Part shown: piece after piece, positions 47,626 through 55,435 of the stretch
How the letters are laid out: each line of letters opens with the position of its first letter
Numbering within the stretch: position 1 is the stretch's first letter
Source: Staphylococcus caprae
GTDB taxonomy: Bacteria > Bacillota > Bacilli > Staphylococcales > Staphylococcaceae
Direction: 5' to 3'
Assembly: GCF_002902725.1 (NCBI RefSeq)
Contig: NZ_PPRT01000022.1
Coordinates: 1-64,000, forward strand
DNA: 64,000 bases
The notes under the pieces: model-generated
What the model saw: only the letters and a program-made list of their open reading frames with translations
The model's database searches: none
Told to the model about the DNA's origin: nothing
Program-made: the position numbers and the translations under genes

Positions 47626-47874
47626 TCAAAATAAATAGTCATCAATCGTGGTTTGTTGTTGTAACTCTTCCTTGCGATACAATTTATATTTACGTTTTAA
47701 CTTGTTAAGCTCTTCTTTGGTTACATTGCCATTGAACACCTTTTGAAAGTGCATACCTGCATAATTACCAATGTTGAATACATCTTCTGCTAAAGGTATG
47801 ACACTGCACATTTTCCAACCGTCTATGGTATATAAGTAATATTTGTCTTTATATCCCTCACGTAGTCCCATCAC
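47626..47874 (-). CDS. DUF3269-like phage protein
   Basis: An 82-residue protein (YYLYTIDGWKMCSVIPLAED; ELNKLKRKYKLYRKEE), similar in my memory to the DUF3269 family of staphylococcal phages. The first one or two codons are uncertain (MM). It overlaps the stop of the gene upstream. Function unknown. Confidence 0.6.
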   Translation of the reverse strand: MMGLREGYKDKYYLYTIDGWKMCSVIPLAEDVFNIGNYAGMHFQKVFNGNVTKEELNKLKRKYKLYRKEELQQQTTIDDYLF

Positions 47875-48029
47875 TACACCTCCACAATCGGTTGTCTGTA
47901 AGCTTTTTCTTCTAATTTGCTATTAATTAAGTTGTTCAATTCCTCATCATCTTTCGCCCAATCAATCATCTTTTGAGCATACAGATCACTGCATTTCAAT
48001 ATCTCTATGATGTTTTCTTTCGTTACCAT
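47874..48029 (-). CDS. Hypothetical phage protein
   Basis: A 51-residue helical acidic protein, MVTKENIIEILKCSDLYAQK, overlapping the helicase-loader stop by 7 nt and the next gene by 1 nt. Not recognised; the overlaps support translation. Confidence 0.6.
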   Translation of the reverse strand: MVTKENIIEILKCSDLYAQKMIDWAKDDEELNNLINSKLEEKAYRQPIVEV

Positions 48030-48793
48030 GCGTCACGCTCCCTAAAGTCATCGCCTAGCACTTTTACTGTTCTAGCGTTATGTTTCATTCTTGAATTGAT
48101 ACGCTGCCAATTCATATCTTGATTTAAGTGTTTATCACTAAAGTTAGTAGTAAAGATGTTATTTTTGCCTACTCTGTTATCTACTATGCTAAATAGCTTA
48201 TTGAGTGTATGTTCTGTGTTTTCTACGCCTACATCATCAAGTACAAGCAAGTCTATATTGCTTAATAACTTAACGAGTTCGTCCGTCGTCTCAGTCGCAT
48301 TTTTGTTGTAAGTCGCTTTAATACGTTCCATAAGCATTGGAATGTGCATAAACGCCACCGAATAACCTTCATTTTTTATTGCCTTTGCTATGGCATAGGC
48401 TAGATGGCTTTTTCCGGTACCATATGAGCCCTGTAATATTAATGACTTAGGTTTATCCACTGAGAACGTTTTGACGTACTCTATAGCCGTATTTTTAGCG
48501 TGTGTTTGTTGTTCGTTTTGTGGTTTGTAACTGTTAACCGTTGCTCCTTGTAATGAATGGTTAACAGTGGATTGATTAAAGATATTGTTAATATATTTTT
48601 GCTTACGTTTTTTCTCTGCCTCTTTACCAGCTTGTATCATTGTACAGTCACAACCATGTCTGAATTCATGTCCGTTGCTAAATTTGTAATAGTCGTAACG
48701 ATTTCCGCATTTCTCACACTTTAAGTCGTGTTTTTCTTCTACAATGTTTCTATTGGGCTTTAGATTTCTGGCTAGGCTTTCCATTGATTGCAT
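48023..48793 (-). CDS. DnaC/IstB-like replicative helicase loader
   Basis: A 256-residue AAA+ ATPase. An N-terminal zinc-binding region (CEKCGNRYDYY ... HGCDC) is followed by Walker A in LQGSYGTGKSHLA and Walker B in LLVLDDVG. It would load the host helicase at the phage origin. It lies directly downstream of the initiator gene. Confidence 0.9.
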   Translation of the reverse strand: MQSMESLARNLKPNRNIVEEKHDLKCEKCGNRYDYYKFSNGHEFRHGCDCTMIQAGKEAEKKRKQKYINNIFNQSTVNHSLQGATVNSYKPQNEQQTHAKNTAIEYVKTFSVDKPKSLILQGSYGTGKSHLAYAIAKAIKNEGYSVAFMHIPMLMERIKATYNKNATETTDELVKLLSNIDLLVLDDVGVENTEHTLNKLFSIVDNRVGKNNIFTTNFSDKHLNQDMNWQRINSRMKHNARTVKVLGDDFRERDAW

Positions 48794-48803
48794 TCAATCA
48801 CTC

Positions 48804-49580
48804 CTAATCCCAGTAGCTAGGGTCGTACTTCATTCTTTCAAGTTGATCCATGCCACTAGGTTGTGTTTCTTGATTAAGATATCCTTCAAATTTAGTACCA
48901 AATAACGTTTCAGGTCGTAGATACTTTTCTTGACTTGTACCTAACCATTCTGAAGTTTTAATATCGATAACTTTTTTGAAGTCATCTAATCTAAAATCTT
49001 CGTTCCAACGTGCTTCTATAAATCGTCTCGTCTTACCAGTAGTGTGTTTATAATTTTTATTTGTTTTACCATTTAGGTAAGCAACAATTCCTTTATACGG
49101 TATAGGTTCCACAGTCGACGAAGGAGACAATATATTATTGTTAGAAGTCTCTGAAGAAATCTCTGTGAAATCTCTGGTATTGGTCGGGTCATTTTGACCT
49201 TTTCCATCGTTCCATTTTGACCTCATCGTCGGGTCATTTTGACCTGATGGTCGGGTCACCAATTTATTTAAGGTATCATAATTGATTGAATACCATTTTG
49301 TTCTATCAAAACCGGCTTTATTGTAATTACCGACAAATATTAATTTTTGTTTCTCTAAACTTGTTATTGTTCTTTTTATCGTGCTTTCGCTCCAAAAAGG
49401 GAATTGCTCGATCCATTTAGGATAGGAGTTGTATATCCAACGTTTACCATCGTGTTTGTGATTGCTGTTATTTAACCAATAGTGCATTTGTTGTAGTACA
49501 ATCGCTTCATTAAGTCCTATCTCAGTTGCTAACTTAGGTAATACAAGTATTGGATAATCATCGATTAGTAGATTACTCAT
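48804..49580 (-). CDS. Replication initiator / replisome organiser
   Basis: A 258-residue protein with an N-terminal winged-helix replisome-organiser domain (about 1-110, LNEAIVLQQMHYWL), a Pro/Asn/Ser linker, and a C-terminal conserved phage domain (about 165-250, IVAYLNGKTNKNYKHT, RPETLFGTKFEGYLNQ). The linker is encoded by repeated DNA (see 49183-49258), so the origin probably lies inside the gene, as in other Gram-positive phages. Confidence 0.85.
   Translation of the reverse strand: MSNLLIDDYPILVLPKLATEIGLNEAIVLQQMHYWLNNSNHKHDGKRWIYNSYPKWIEQFPFWSESTIKRTITSLEKQKLIFVGNYNKAGFDRTKWYSINYDTLNKLVTRPSGQNDPTMRSKWNDGKGQNDPTNTRDFTEISSETSNNNILSPSSTVEPIPYKGIVAYLNGKTNKNYKHTTGKTRRFIEARWNEDFRLDDFKKVIDIKTSEWLGTSQEKYLRPETLFGTKFEGYLNQETQPSGMDQLERMKYDPSYWD
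49183..49258. other. Predicted phage replication origin (iterons)
   Basis: GTCGGGTCATTTTGACCT occurs exactly twice (49183-49200, 49228-49245), 45 bp apart. Partial copies are CCATTTTGACCT (49212) and GGTCGGGTCA (49249). The core GGTCATTTTGACC is a palindrome. In protein the repeats give QNDPT twice. Confidence 0.7.
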
Positions 49581-49816
49581 GTTTCATCACTTCCATACAA
49601 TATCCATTCAGGCGTAGTGCTGAATTCCTCTGCCATTTTTCTTATTGTTTTCATTGGTGGTAACTGCGCTCTATTTTCCCAACGACACACAGCTAATCGT
49701 CCTACGCCTAAACGCTCACCAAATTCAGATTGGAGCATATTAGCATTTAATCTTATTTCATTTATGCGTTGAGCGATTTTCATTCTATCCTCTGGTCTAA
49801 TCATTATTGATCGCAT
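49577..49816 (-). CDS. XRE-type helix-turn-helix protein
   Basis: A 79-residue Cro/CI-type HTH protein (MLQSEFGERLGVGRLAVCRWENRAQLPP). ATG 49816 has AGGAGA at 9 nt. It is sandwiched between the HNHc nuclease gene (20-nt overlap) and the initiator (4-nt overlap), so a role in controlling replication genes is likely but unproven. Confidence 0.8.
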   Translation of the reverse strand: MRSIMIRPEDRMKIAQRINEIRLNANMLQSEFGERLGVGRLAVCRWENRAQLPPMKTIRKMAEEFSTTPEWILYGSDET

Positions 49817-50486
49817 TTGTTTTCTCTCCTTTCAGCATTCGGTTGAGCCTACTATCAACATCCACCCAACTGTCCTGTAATTTGTATTTCTCATTGAAAC
49901 TATTCATGCCTATGTTGTGCTGTTCTCGATGGTGGCTTGAACATAAAGCTAATACTTTGTTTCCTATATGATTAATCTTGCGTCTGTTACGTCCTCGTCC
50001 TACTGCTTGATAATGTGCGAGTTCAGCTCTTGGCTTACCACAAATGACACAGTTACGATTGACTGTTGACCAGTAAAGGAATGACTTATCATTTTTAAGC
50101 AGGTCACTCGTCTTATAATTAAGTGGAATATTGTTATGGAATATCCAGTCGAGAATAACTTCTATAACTTGTTTAGCTTGTTCTCTTGTGCAATTACTTA
50201 ATGAGAGACGTTTTTCGTAGCCGTAGAGGACTTCTACGTAATCCATGAACAAATACCTCATATAGTCACGAGGCTGTCCCGTATATGCTTCTATGTCGTT
50301 GCAGAGAGCAAATATCTTCCTTCGTTGTTTGCCAGTGATAGAGTTTGGATCTATCACTGAACAATCAACATCAACAGGTTGGCCTATGTTTAATAATTCA
50401 ATAGCTTGTTCTGGCACTTCTACACCAGTAATCACAGCATCATACAAACCATCTTCTCTTTGGTTATATTTGATAATCTTCGACAC
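49797..50486 (-). CDS. Putative HNHc nuclease
   Basis: A 229-residue protein with a C-terminal HNH-like zinc nuclease: CVICGKPRAELAHYQAVGRGR, then LALCSSHHREQHN. The N-terminal part contains ITGKQRRKIFALCNDI, typical of staphylococcal phage HNHc proteins in the recombination cluster. Role in DNA processing is by family. Confidence 0.8.
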   Translation of the reverse strand: MSKIIKYNQREDGLYDAVITGVEVPEQAIELLNIGQPVDVDCSVIDPNSITGKQRRKIFALCNDIEAYTGQPRDYMRYLFMDYVEVLYGYEKRLSLSNCTREQAKQVIEVILDWIFHNNIPLNYKTSDLLKNDKSFLYWSTVNRNCVICGKPRAELAHYQAVGRGRNRRKINHIGNKVLALCSSHHREQHNIGMNSFNEKYKLQDSWVDVDSRLNRMLKGEKTNAINND

Positions 50487-50500
50487 TTATATCAACCCAA

Positions 50501-51025
50501 TCAGAACGGGAGATCTGATTCTTGTATATCAATAGGTGCGTTCGCATTTGCAAAAGGATTGCCGTTGTCATTCACACTTGGTTTGCCTGATTGCTCATTA
50601 CCTTCATTCTTTTCATTCTCTTTAATGCCAACCTTTTCATATACTGGAGTTCCATCAAATTTCCAAAAACGTTTTAAAACTGTGTTCCATTTTTCTGTAT
50701 AGTCGTTATATTTACGTTCAAGTTCGATGTTGATTGGTTTTCTTATTACATCTCTTTCCGTAAAGCTAAAGTGACCGTTGTTATCTTGGATTCCGATTAC
50801 TTTTAAGAATGTGTATAACCAGTTTTTAGCGAAATCATTAGAAGTATCGCCGTTAGCGTAGTGAGTGAATTCTCCTTCTTCTTTATGTGAGAATGTGATC
50901 GCTAATTGTGGGTGTCCGTTTTTAGACTCTTTACTTTCAAAGTTTTTGATTTTCACGCTATATTGACCTGGTTGCATGTAGTTACCTAATTCTTGTGCGC
51001 CTTGTAAATTTAAATTGAAGTTCAT
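50501..51025 (-). CDS. DUF669 family protein, SSB-like tail
   Basis: A 174-residue protein of the DUF669 family found beside Sak4-type recombinases. The core (about 1-125) is beta-rich; the last 45 residues are Asn/Gly-rich and disordered, ending DIQESDLPF, an acidic tip like that of single-stranded DNA-binding proteins. A single-strand-binding partner role is inferred. No other SSB gene is in the prophage. Confidence 0.75.
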   Translation of the reverse strand: MNFNLNLQGAQELGNYMQPGQYSVKIKNFESKESKNGHPQLAITFSHKEEGEFTHYANGDTSNDFAKNWLYTFLKVIGIQDNNGHFSFTERDVIRKPINIELERKYNDYTEKWNTVLKRFWKFDGTPVYEKVGIKENEKNEGNEQSGKPSVNDNGNPFANANAPIDIQESDLPF

Positions 51026-51053
51026 AATTTTATACCGTCCTTTTAATTAATTT

Positions 51054-51830
51054 TTAGTTTCCATTTCTAATTGCTTCTACTACGTCTGTAATGCTAGGGT
51101 TTGCAAATTTCTTATTATTAATTGTTATATTGCTTGCATGTCTAATTTTTGTTTCAAACAAGTTAGAGGGTTCAGCATTAAGCACATATTCATATGACTT
51201 TTGACCGTTTTCCTCATGTTCTTCGATAGTCATTCTTGCTAGAACATCTGATTGACTTACAACCGCTTTTCTTATTTGATCTTGTGCTTCAATCGTGATA
51301 GTGGGATTAATCGTGCTGCCTTCATCGTCTTTATCTTTGTTGATACCTTCATGACCACTTATCGCTAAATGAAATTGATATTGTTCTTGTAACTTAGAAA
51401 CATATCTGTACATATGCACAATGCGTGTTGCACACTCTCCCCAATCATTAAATGTAGGTTTCTTAGTCTTACCGTTCATGATGTCATCTATAGTGATGTC
51501 ACGAAGTTTTTGTATCGTTTCGATTACAATGACATCGATTTTCTTTCCGTTATCTCTAAGTTTTTCGATAATTTGAGGTAACATTTTTATTACATAAGCA
51601 AAGTGTTTGTAATTTTTTATCTGTATAACTGCACCGTCTTCAGTTACTGTTGTTCCATCTTCATTAATATCAAGCACAAGTGCGTTGTTATCTTTGGTTA
51701 AAAAGGTTGTTTTACCTGTACCGAATTTTCCGTAGATAGCGAATTTATAAAATTTGTTAGCATTTTGTTTGCTGATATCTTTAACCCCTAGTTGAGTTAG
51801 GATATCTTGCTCTTGTTTTTCTTCAGTCAT
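51054..51830 (-). CDS. Sak4-like RecA-fold ATPase
   Basis: A 258-residue RecA/Rad51-core ATPase with Walker A in YGKFGTGKTTFL and Walker B in IDVIVIETIQKL, later HLAISGHEG. These act as single-strand annealing recombinases with an adjacent SSB-like protein. ATG 51830 follows GAGGAGG at good spacing; a start 5 codons upstream was not used. Confidence 0.82.
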   Translation of the reverse strand: MTEEKQEQDILTQLGVKDISKQNANKFYKFAIYGKFGTGKTTFLTKDNNALVLDINEDGTTVTEDGAVIQIKNYKHFAYVIKMLPQIIEKLRDNGKKIDVIVIETIQKLRDITIDDIMNGKTKKPTFNDWGECATRIVHMYRYVSKLQEQYQFHLAISGHEGINKDKDDEGSTINPTITIEAQDQIRKAVVSQSDVLARMTIEEHEENGQKSYEYVLNAEPSNLFETKIRHASNITINNKKFANPSITDVVEAIRNGN

Positions 51831-52044
51831 ACTCAACCTCCTCATATATATCTTGTTCTATGTGCGTACGTTTGATAGCTTTGTGTTCAGTCATATCTAT
51901 TGAACTTCTATCTATTCCGTTGAATTCCTTAGCATCTCTGAACTCTGTTGAGTATTTAATCGCAGGGAAATTATGGCTAGGTATGTTAGTGATATATAGA
52001 TCGTTATCTTTACGCTTGATGATATATGTCACTGTCTCTTTCAT
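51823..52044 (-). CDS. DUF2483-like phage protein
   Basis: A 73-residue protein (TYIIKRKDNDLYITN; EFRDAKEFNGID) with the ordering of DUF2483 proteins in staphylococcal phages. It overlaps the ATPase start by 8 nt and its own ATG shares a base with the preceding stop. Function unknown. Confidence 0.6.
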   Translation of the reverse strand: MKETVTYIIKRKDNDLYITNIPSHNFPAIKYSTEFRDAKEFNGIDRSSIDMTEHKAIKRTHIEQDIYEEVEYD

Positions 52045-52292
52045 TAGCGATTCACACCTTTCTCTAAAATGTTGATTGATTCTTCCATAGTTTTAATTGT
52101 TTTATCTAAACGAATACATGATTGTATTTGTTCTGTATAATCTTTTCTTAACTCTGCGTATCTATCGCACATATCCTCGTACTGTCTATTTAAGAAATCA
52201 TAATCGCTACGTAAAAAATCTAACTGAACAGATTTGGCAATAAGTTGAGAATATTCTTCTTTAGGCAATCTAATTGTGATAAACTCTTGCAT
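52044..52292 (-). CDS. Coiled-coil phage protein
   Basis: An 82-residue helical protein (MQEFITIRLPKEEYSQLIAK, then long heptads ending EESINILEKGVNR). RBS GGAGGAG. Looks like a small ribbon or coiled-coil adaptor; not recognised. Confidence 0.6.
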   Translation of the reverse strand: MQEFITIRLPKEEYSQLIAKSVQLDFLRSDYDFLNRQYEDMCDRYAELRKDYTEQIQSCIRLDKTIKTMEESINILEKGVNR

Positions 52293-52351
52293 TTCCTCTC
52301 CTCCAAAGGTATATTTAAGTTATTAATTAATTTTTAAATTGTTTTTGTTTC

Positions 52352-52393
52352 GACTGTTAGACGTTGGCGCGTCTTTCAGTCTTTTTTATTTTT
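52352..52393 (+). terminator. Strong plus-strand terminator inside the early operon
   Basis: Two stacked stems: GACTG (52352-52356) with CAGTC (52377-52381), and AGACG (52359-52363) with CGTCT (52370-52374), followed by TTTTTTATTTTT. It faces against early transcription and overlaps the end of a minus-strand gene. Confidence 0.75.
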
Positions 52394-52530
52394 AACCACT
52401 CATTCCAAAAGAATGTACTTGCGATAAAAACTAAGATTGCAACGCCTATAATTGTTGTAAAACCACCTCCAAATAGTAATGTGATGATCATTGCGAGTAT
52501 CATAGTCATGTAGCTCAATAGGTATTTCAT
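52357..52530 (-). CDS. Small phage membrane protein
   Basis: A 57-residue protein with two membrane helices (MTMILAMIITLLF; TTIIGVAILVFIASTFFW) and a basic tail KIKKTERRANV. RBS GGAGG 8 nt upstream. Function unknown. Confidence 0.6.
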   Translation of the reverse strand: MKYLLSYMTMILAMIITLLFGGGFTTIIGVAILVFIASTFFWNEWLKIKKTERRANV

Positions 52531-52543
52531 TTAAAATCCTCCT

Positions 52544-52753
52544 TTATAATGCCGTTTCCGATATCAATATATTTTGTTTAATAAACTCGATTCCTGGTTT
52601 AATCTCGATGTAACGTTTATGATTCTTTCCGAACCGATACATACAAGATTGTTGAAACTCTTTATTTGAATAAACGTGTTTTTCTAAGTCGTTCTTAGAA
52701 ATGCCACTCACTTTTACAAATTTGTTTGCATCTGCAAATCCGATGTATTCCAT
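52544..52753 (-). CDS. Small phage protein, possible DNA-binding (DUF771/excisionase-like)
   Basis: A 69-residue basic protein (ADANKFVKVSGISKNDLEKHV; KNHKRYIEIKPGIEFIKQ) with the pattern of a short winged helix as in DUF771 or excisionase-type proteins. Its ATG overlaps the preceding stop by one base (TAATG). Assignment tentative. Confidence 0.6.
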   Translation of the reverse strand: MEYIGFADANKFVKVSGISKNDLEKHVYSNKEFQQSCMYRFGKNHKRYIEIKPGIEFIKQNILISETAL

Positions 52754-52920
52754 TATTGTTCCTCCTCTTCGTTAGGCTCAAATATTGGTTGAGGCGCGAC
52801 ACTGATTTCAATATCTAAACCTATATAGTCTAGGTCTTTTGTCTCTTCCTCAATTTGCTCTACTGCTTGTTTGATATCAGATAATTTTGCTACTCCGTGT
52901 TGAATTTTTAAGTTTTCCAT
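52753..52920 (-). CDS. Small acidic phage protein
   Basis: A 55-residue acidic protein (MENLKIQHGVAKLSDIKQAV; ends FEPNEEEEQ), behind GGAGGA. Coupled to the next gene. Not recognised. Confidence 0.6.
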   Translation of the reverse strand: MENLKIQHGVAKLSDIKQAVEQIEEETKDLDYIGLDIEISVAPQPIFEPNEEEEQ

Positions 52921-52954
52921 TTTTTATCCTCCGTTAATTTGTTTTAGCGTTTGG

Positions 52955-52960
52955 TATAAT
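52955..52960 (+). promoter_or_regulatory. Extended -10 promoter for the plus-strand gene at 52981
   Basis: TGGTATAAT carries the TGn extension; no strong -35. The predicted transcript start is only about 14 nt before the ATG. Confidence 0.6.
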
Positions 52961-52980
52961 CACCTGTGGAGGTGATATTA

Positions 52981-53157
52981 ATGAGTAAAATTTATTTCGA
53001 CCCTCAACAGTTTGCAAATGCATATTTAAGCACTCAAGAGTTCAAACCAAGTAATTATGAAAGTGAACAAGATATGCTTGATGAAGCGTTTGCCGTATAT
53101 TTAATGGCGTTTGAACACGCTAGAAAATATGTTGAGAAGAACCAAAACGACGAGTAG
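52981..53157 (+). CDS. Plus-strand single gene in the early region
   Basis: A 58-residue acidic helical protein (MSKIYFDPQQFANAYLSTQE, later AFEHARKYVEKNQ) read against the early operon. The ATG follows GGAGGTGATATTA, a leader nearly identical to that of the DUF2513 gene at 54110. It has its own extended -10. Its 3' end overlaps a minus-strand gene by 38 bp. Function unknown; likely expressed in the lysogen. Confidence 0.6.
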   Translation: MSKIYFDPQQFANAYLSTQEFKPSNYESEQDMLDEAFAVYLMAFEHARKYVEKNQNDE

Positions 53158-53281
53158 TTTTCGCATTTTCATTATTCGTAAAGTTAATTGTCGTTTTCCT
53201 TGTATTTACTTCAATCTTCATTACCTTCCAAGTCACAACTGCCATTGTGATGAGGAGGGTTGTTTTGTATAAGCCTTGCAT
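53120..53281 (-). CDS. Small phage membrane protein
   Basis: A 53-residue protein with one N-terminal membrane helix (LYKTTLLITMAVVTWKVM) and a basic, Asn/Thr-rich tail. AAAGGAGGAAA precedes the ATG. Overlaps the convergent gene 52981-53157. Not recognised. Confidence 0.55.
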   Translation of the reverse strand: MQGLYKTTLLITMAVVTWKVMKIEVNTRKTTINFTNNENAKTTRRFGSSQHIF

Positions 53282-53294
53282 TGGATTTCCTCCT

Positions 53295-54062
53295 TTAAGT
53301 TGTTTGTTCGATTGTGGGTAAAATATCGTTATCTTTTAGCAAGTTGTATAAGAATATGCGTCCTTTCTGTGTCCACTTAGTGTGTAATCTAAAATCTTCA
53401 GTTCCGTCTTTCTTTGTGTAGTGGTGAGGTTCCGATGATGTGTAGCCTTTATCATGATATTTTGCGTACAAGAACCACTGACCTGATTGTTTAAATTGGA
53501 TTTTTAATTCATGCAGTAGTTTGTTGAATGCTTGACCAGACATTCCGTAATCTTTTGCTATCGCATTTACAGTAATAAGTTTTTTACTTTTTAATATTTG
53601 GTCGTAATAATCTGCTTTAGGTTTCAATTCTCCTATTTGTTGGCTTTGCATTTGATTTTCGATTTGCAACTGTTGTTTTTCTTTTTGTTCCTCTATCCAA
53701 AGTTCAGCACGTTTGACTGGGTCCTCAATCATGTAACTTGCGACAGGTTGTGCGATTTGACGTTCCATTTCGTTAAATTTATTAATGTAAGCCATTTTGA
53801 AATCGTTGTGACCTTGAATGTTGAACATGTATAAAGTGAAACCGTCTTTAGTTAGTAGGTATTCTTTTCTTGTTTCGCCTTTATTATCTTTATAATTGCT
53901 AGGTATAATTAACGAGCCCACATTTGGGTCGGTTAAAATTCTCTCTAAATCTCTAATTACATGGGCGTGTCTTTTTTCTAACTCTTGAGCAATAACTCGA
54001 CTAGAAACGACTGCTCCTAATTCTGAATTGTTTTCAATTTGTATTTTTTGTAATGTTTGCAT
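53295..54062 (-). CDS. Rha-type phage antirepressor
   Basis: A 255-residue protein with an N-terminal Rha domain (about 10-110, VVSSRVIAQELEKRHAHVIRDL, YLLTKDGFTLYMF), a coiled-coil linker (EEQKEKQQLQIENQMQ) and a C-terminal KilAC/ANT domain (about 145-245, ITVNAIAKDYGMSGQAFNKLL). Such proteins interfere with CI-type repressors and promote lytic growth. It lies near the start of the early operon, as expected. Confidence 0.85.
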   Translation of the reverse strand: MQTLQKIQIENNSELGAVVSSRVIAQELEKRHAHVIRDLERILTDPNVGSLIIPSNYKDNKGETRKEYLLTKDGFTLYMFNIQGHNDFKMAYINKFNEMERQIAQPVASYMIEDPVKRAELWIEEQKEKQQLQIENQMQSQQIGELKPKADYYDQILKSKKLITVNAIAKDYGMSGQAFNKLLHELKIQFKQSGQWFLYAKYHDKGYTSSEPHHYTKKDGTEDFRLHTKWTQKGRIFLYNLLKDNDILPTIEQTT

Positions 54063-54082
54063 ATTGCTTATGCTCCTTTCTG

Positions 54083-54089
54083 CTATACT
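54083..54089 (+). promoter_or_regulatory. Extended -10 promoter for the DUF2513 gene
   Basis: TGCTATACT (TGn plus TATACT) ends 20 nt before the ATG; the -35 region is inside the antirepressor start, so the two promoters or starts are back to back. Confidence 0.55.
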
Positions 54090-54109
54090 CCTATTTAGGA
54101 GGTGATATT

Positions 54110-54487
54110 ATGGAATTGAAATATGAACTAATTCGACAAGTTCTATTAGTTGTCGAAAGTAAGAAAGACTTAAGAAATTTTCTAGACCTTGAAGATATAT
54201 ATGTTGATATCGATTCAGATAGATATTCTAAAGACGATGTAGCTTACACACTGTTAAAGTCTAGAGATGCTGGTTTAATCGATGCTCAACCTATAAAAGG
54301 TACTGAACTTTCTAGTTTTATGATTGGTCATCTTACATTCACTGGTCACGAATTTCTAAATAGTGTTGCAGATGATACAGTTTGGGAAGAAACTAAATCA
54401 AAAGCATCTAAATTAAAATCGGTCACTTTACCTGTCCTTCAACAATTGGCAGTATCTATAATGAATAAACAGTTAGGCTTAGAGTAA
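54110..54487 (+). CDS. DUF2513 family protein
   Basis: A 125-residue protein (MELKYELIRQVLLVVESKKD; TFTGHEFLNSVADDTVWEE) of the DUF2513 family, winged-helix-like, frequent in phages and mobile elements. ATG 54110 follows AGGAGGTGATATT. It is read against the early operon from its own extended -10, so it can be expressed from the prophage. Function unknown; the fold hints at DNA binding. Confidence 0.75.
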   Translation: MELKYELIRQVLLVVESKKDLRNFLDLEDIYVDIDSDRYSKDDVAYTLLKSRDAGLIDAQPIKGTELSSFMIGHLTFTGHEFLNSVADDTVWEETKSKASKLKSVTLPVLQQLAVSIMNKQLGLE

Positions 54488-54655
54488 TTTGAATTCCTTT
54501 CCATCAATTTGTGCATAAAAGTTATTTTTGATGATAGGAAATTTACTTTCTAAATTTTTGTAGTCATCTAAAAGGGTTTCGCTTTCAAAAATAGGTCGTC
54601 TATTATCCTCTTGATCATAGTAGTAATAGATGACTTTTTTGTTTTGTTCGTGCAT
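54479..54655 (-). CDS. Hypothetical phage protein
   Basis: A 58-residue protein (MHEQNKKVIYYYYDQEDNRR), behind GGAGGA, overlapping the convergent DUF2513 stop by 9 bp. Not recognised. Confidence 0.55.
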   Translation of the reverse strand: MHEQNKKVIYYYYDQEDNRRPIFESETLLDDYKNLESKFPIIKNNFYAQIDGKEFKLL

Positions 54656-54667
54656 TTGTTATCCTCC

Positions 54668-55114
54668 TTATTCGAAATCGTCGATAGTTAGTTTTGAAAT
54701 TCTTCTTTTGTATAAATCTAAATACATGTCTTTAAAATATTGATAATAAAGAACGGCATCTTTAAATTCTTCTTCGCTCAAATCAGAGTTTTTTGTAACA
54801 CCAAACACCGCTAAAGTAAGTTTTCTAATATGGTCGTGGATGTGATCGTCACAAACTTTACCGTTAAAATAATCATTTCCACCACACGGAAATTTCTTTA
54901 ACGACAACGGCTTATAATGACTTCCTCTATAAGGTGTTTTGATTAATTTAGTAAATTTAATTTTTTCATTTACGTTTCTAATGTCATCTTCTTGAAGTCT
55001 TACATCTGAAAATATCGACATCGGTTTGATTGGTCTAACACCGTCCAACCTTTTACTTATTTCTTGTTGAACAATTTCAGCAAGTTCTTGTTTTGTTAAT
55101 ATGATTTGTTCCAT
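54668..55114 (-). CDS. Conserved phage protein of the early region
   Basis: A 148-residue protein: N-terminal helix MEQIILTKQELAEIVQQE, a basic centre with Cys/His (FPCGGNDYFNGKVCDDHIHDH), and a helical C-terminus. Staphylococcal phages often carry a relative just after cro; no function is known to me. RBS GGAGGGG. Confidence 0.6.
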   Translation of the reverse strand: MEQIILTKQELAEIVQQEISKRLDGVRPIKPMSIFSDVRLQEDDIRNVNEKIKFTKLIKTPYRGSHYKPLSLKKFPCGGNDYFNGKVCDDHIHDHIRKLTLAVFGVTKNSDLSEEEFKDAVLYYQYFKDMYLDLYKRRISKLTIDDFE

Positions 55115-55130
55115 TTAAGCCCCTCCTATA

Positions 55131-55148
55131 AGTGTCTTTTATGACACT
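55131..55148. promoter_or_regulatory. Operator-like palindrome downstream of cro
   Basis: AGTGTC-TTTTAT-GACACT, perfect half-sites, overlapping the end of cro. The same half-site recurs between cro and cI. Confidence 0.65.
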
Positions 55149-55366
55149 AATTCTTCAAAAAAAATATCGTTCATTTGTTCTCTAGTTAAATTAAGAACCT
55201 TGACAATAGTTTTTATTTCTTTAATGTCGAATTCTTGTTCTCCTCTAATCCTACTATAATAGGCGCTTTTAGAAAGTTTTAAACCATGATTATTTAACTC
55301 TTTTAAAAAATCATTCACATGCATTTCTTTCATCGCCAAAGCAGAATACAGCTTTGCTTTGTTCAT
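55139..55366 (-). CDS. Cro-like repressor
   Basis: A 75-residue HTH protein (MHVNDFLKELNNHGLKLSKSAYYSRIRGEQEF) divergent from cI. It is the first gene of the rightmost early operon and would shut off cI in lytic growth. RBS GGAGGTG. Confidence 0.8.
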   Translation of the reverse strand: MNKAKLYSALAMKEMHVNDFLKELNNHGLKLSKSAYYSRIRGEQEFDIKEIKTIVKVLNLTREQMNDIFFEELVS

Positions 55367-55379
55367 TATTTAACACCTC

Positions 55380-55429
55380 CGTGTCTTTTAGGATACTTCA
55401 ATAATACACGTTTATTACAAGTGCGTCAA
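55380..55429 (-). promoter_or_regulatory. Early promoter PR with operator
   Basis: Minus strand: TTGACG (55424-55429), 17-nt spacer, TATTAT (55401-55406). An operator-like site GTGTC-N6-GATAC (55381-55396) covers the start point. Confidence 0.75.
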
Positions 55430-55435
55430 CACAAA

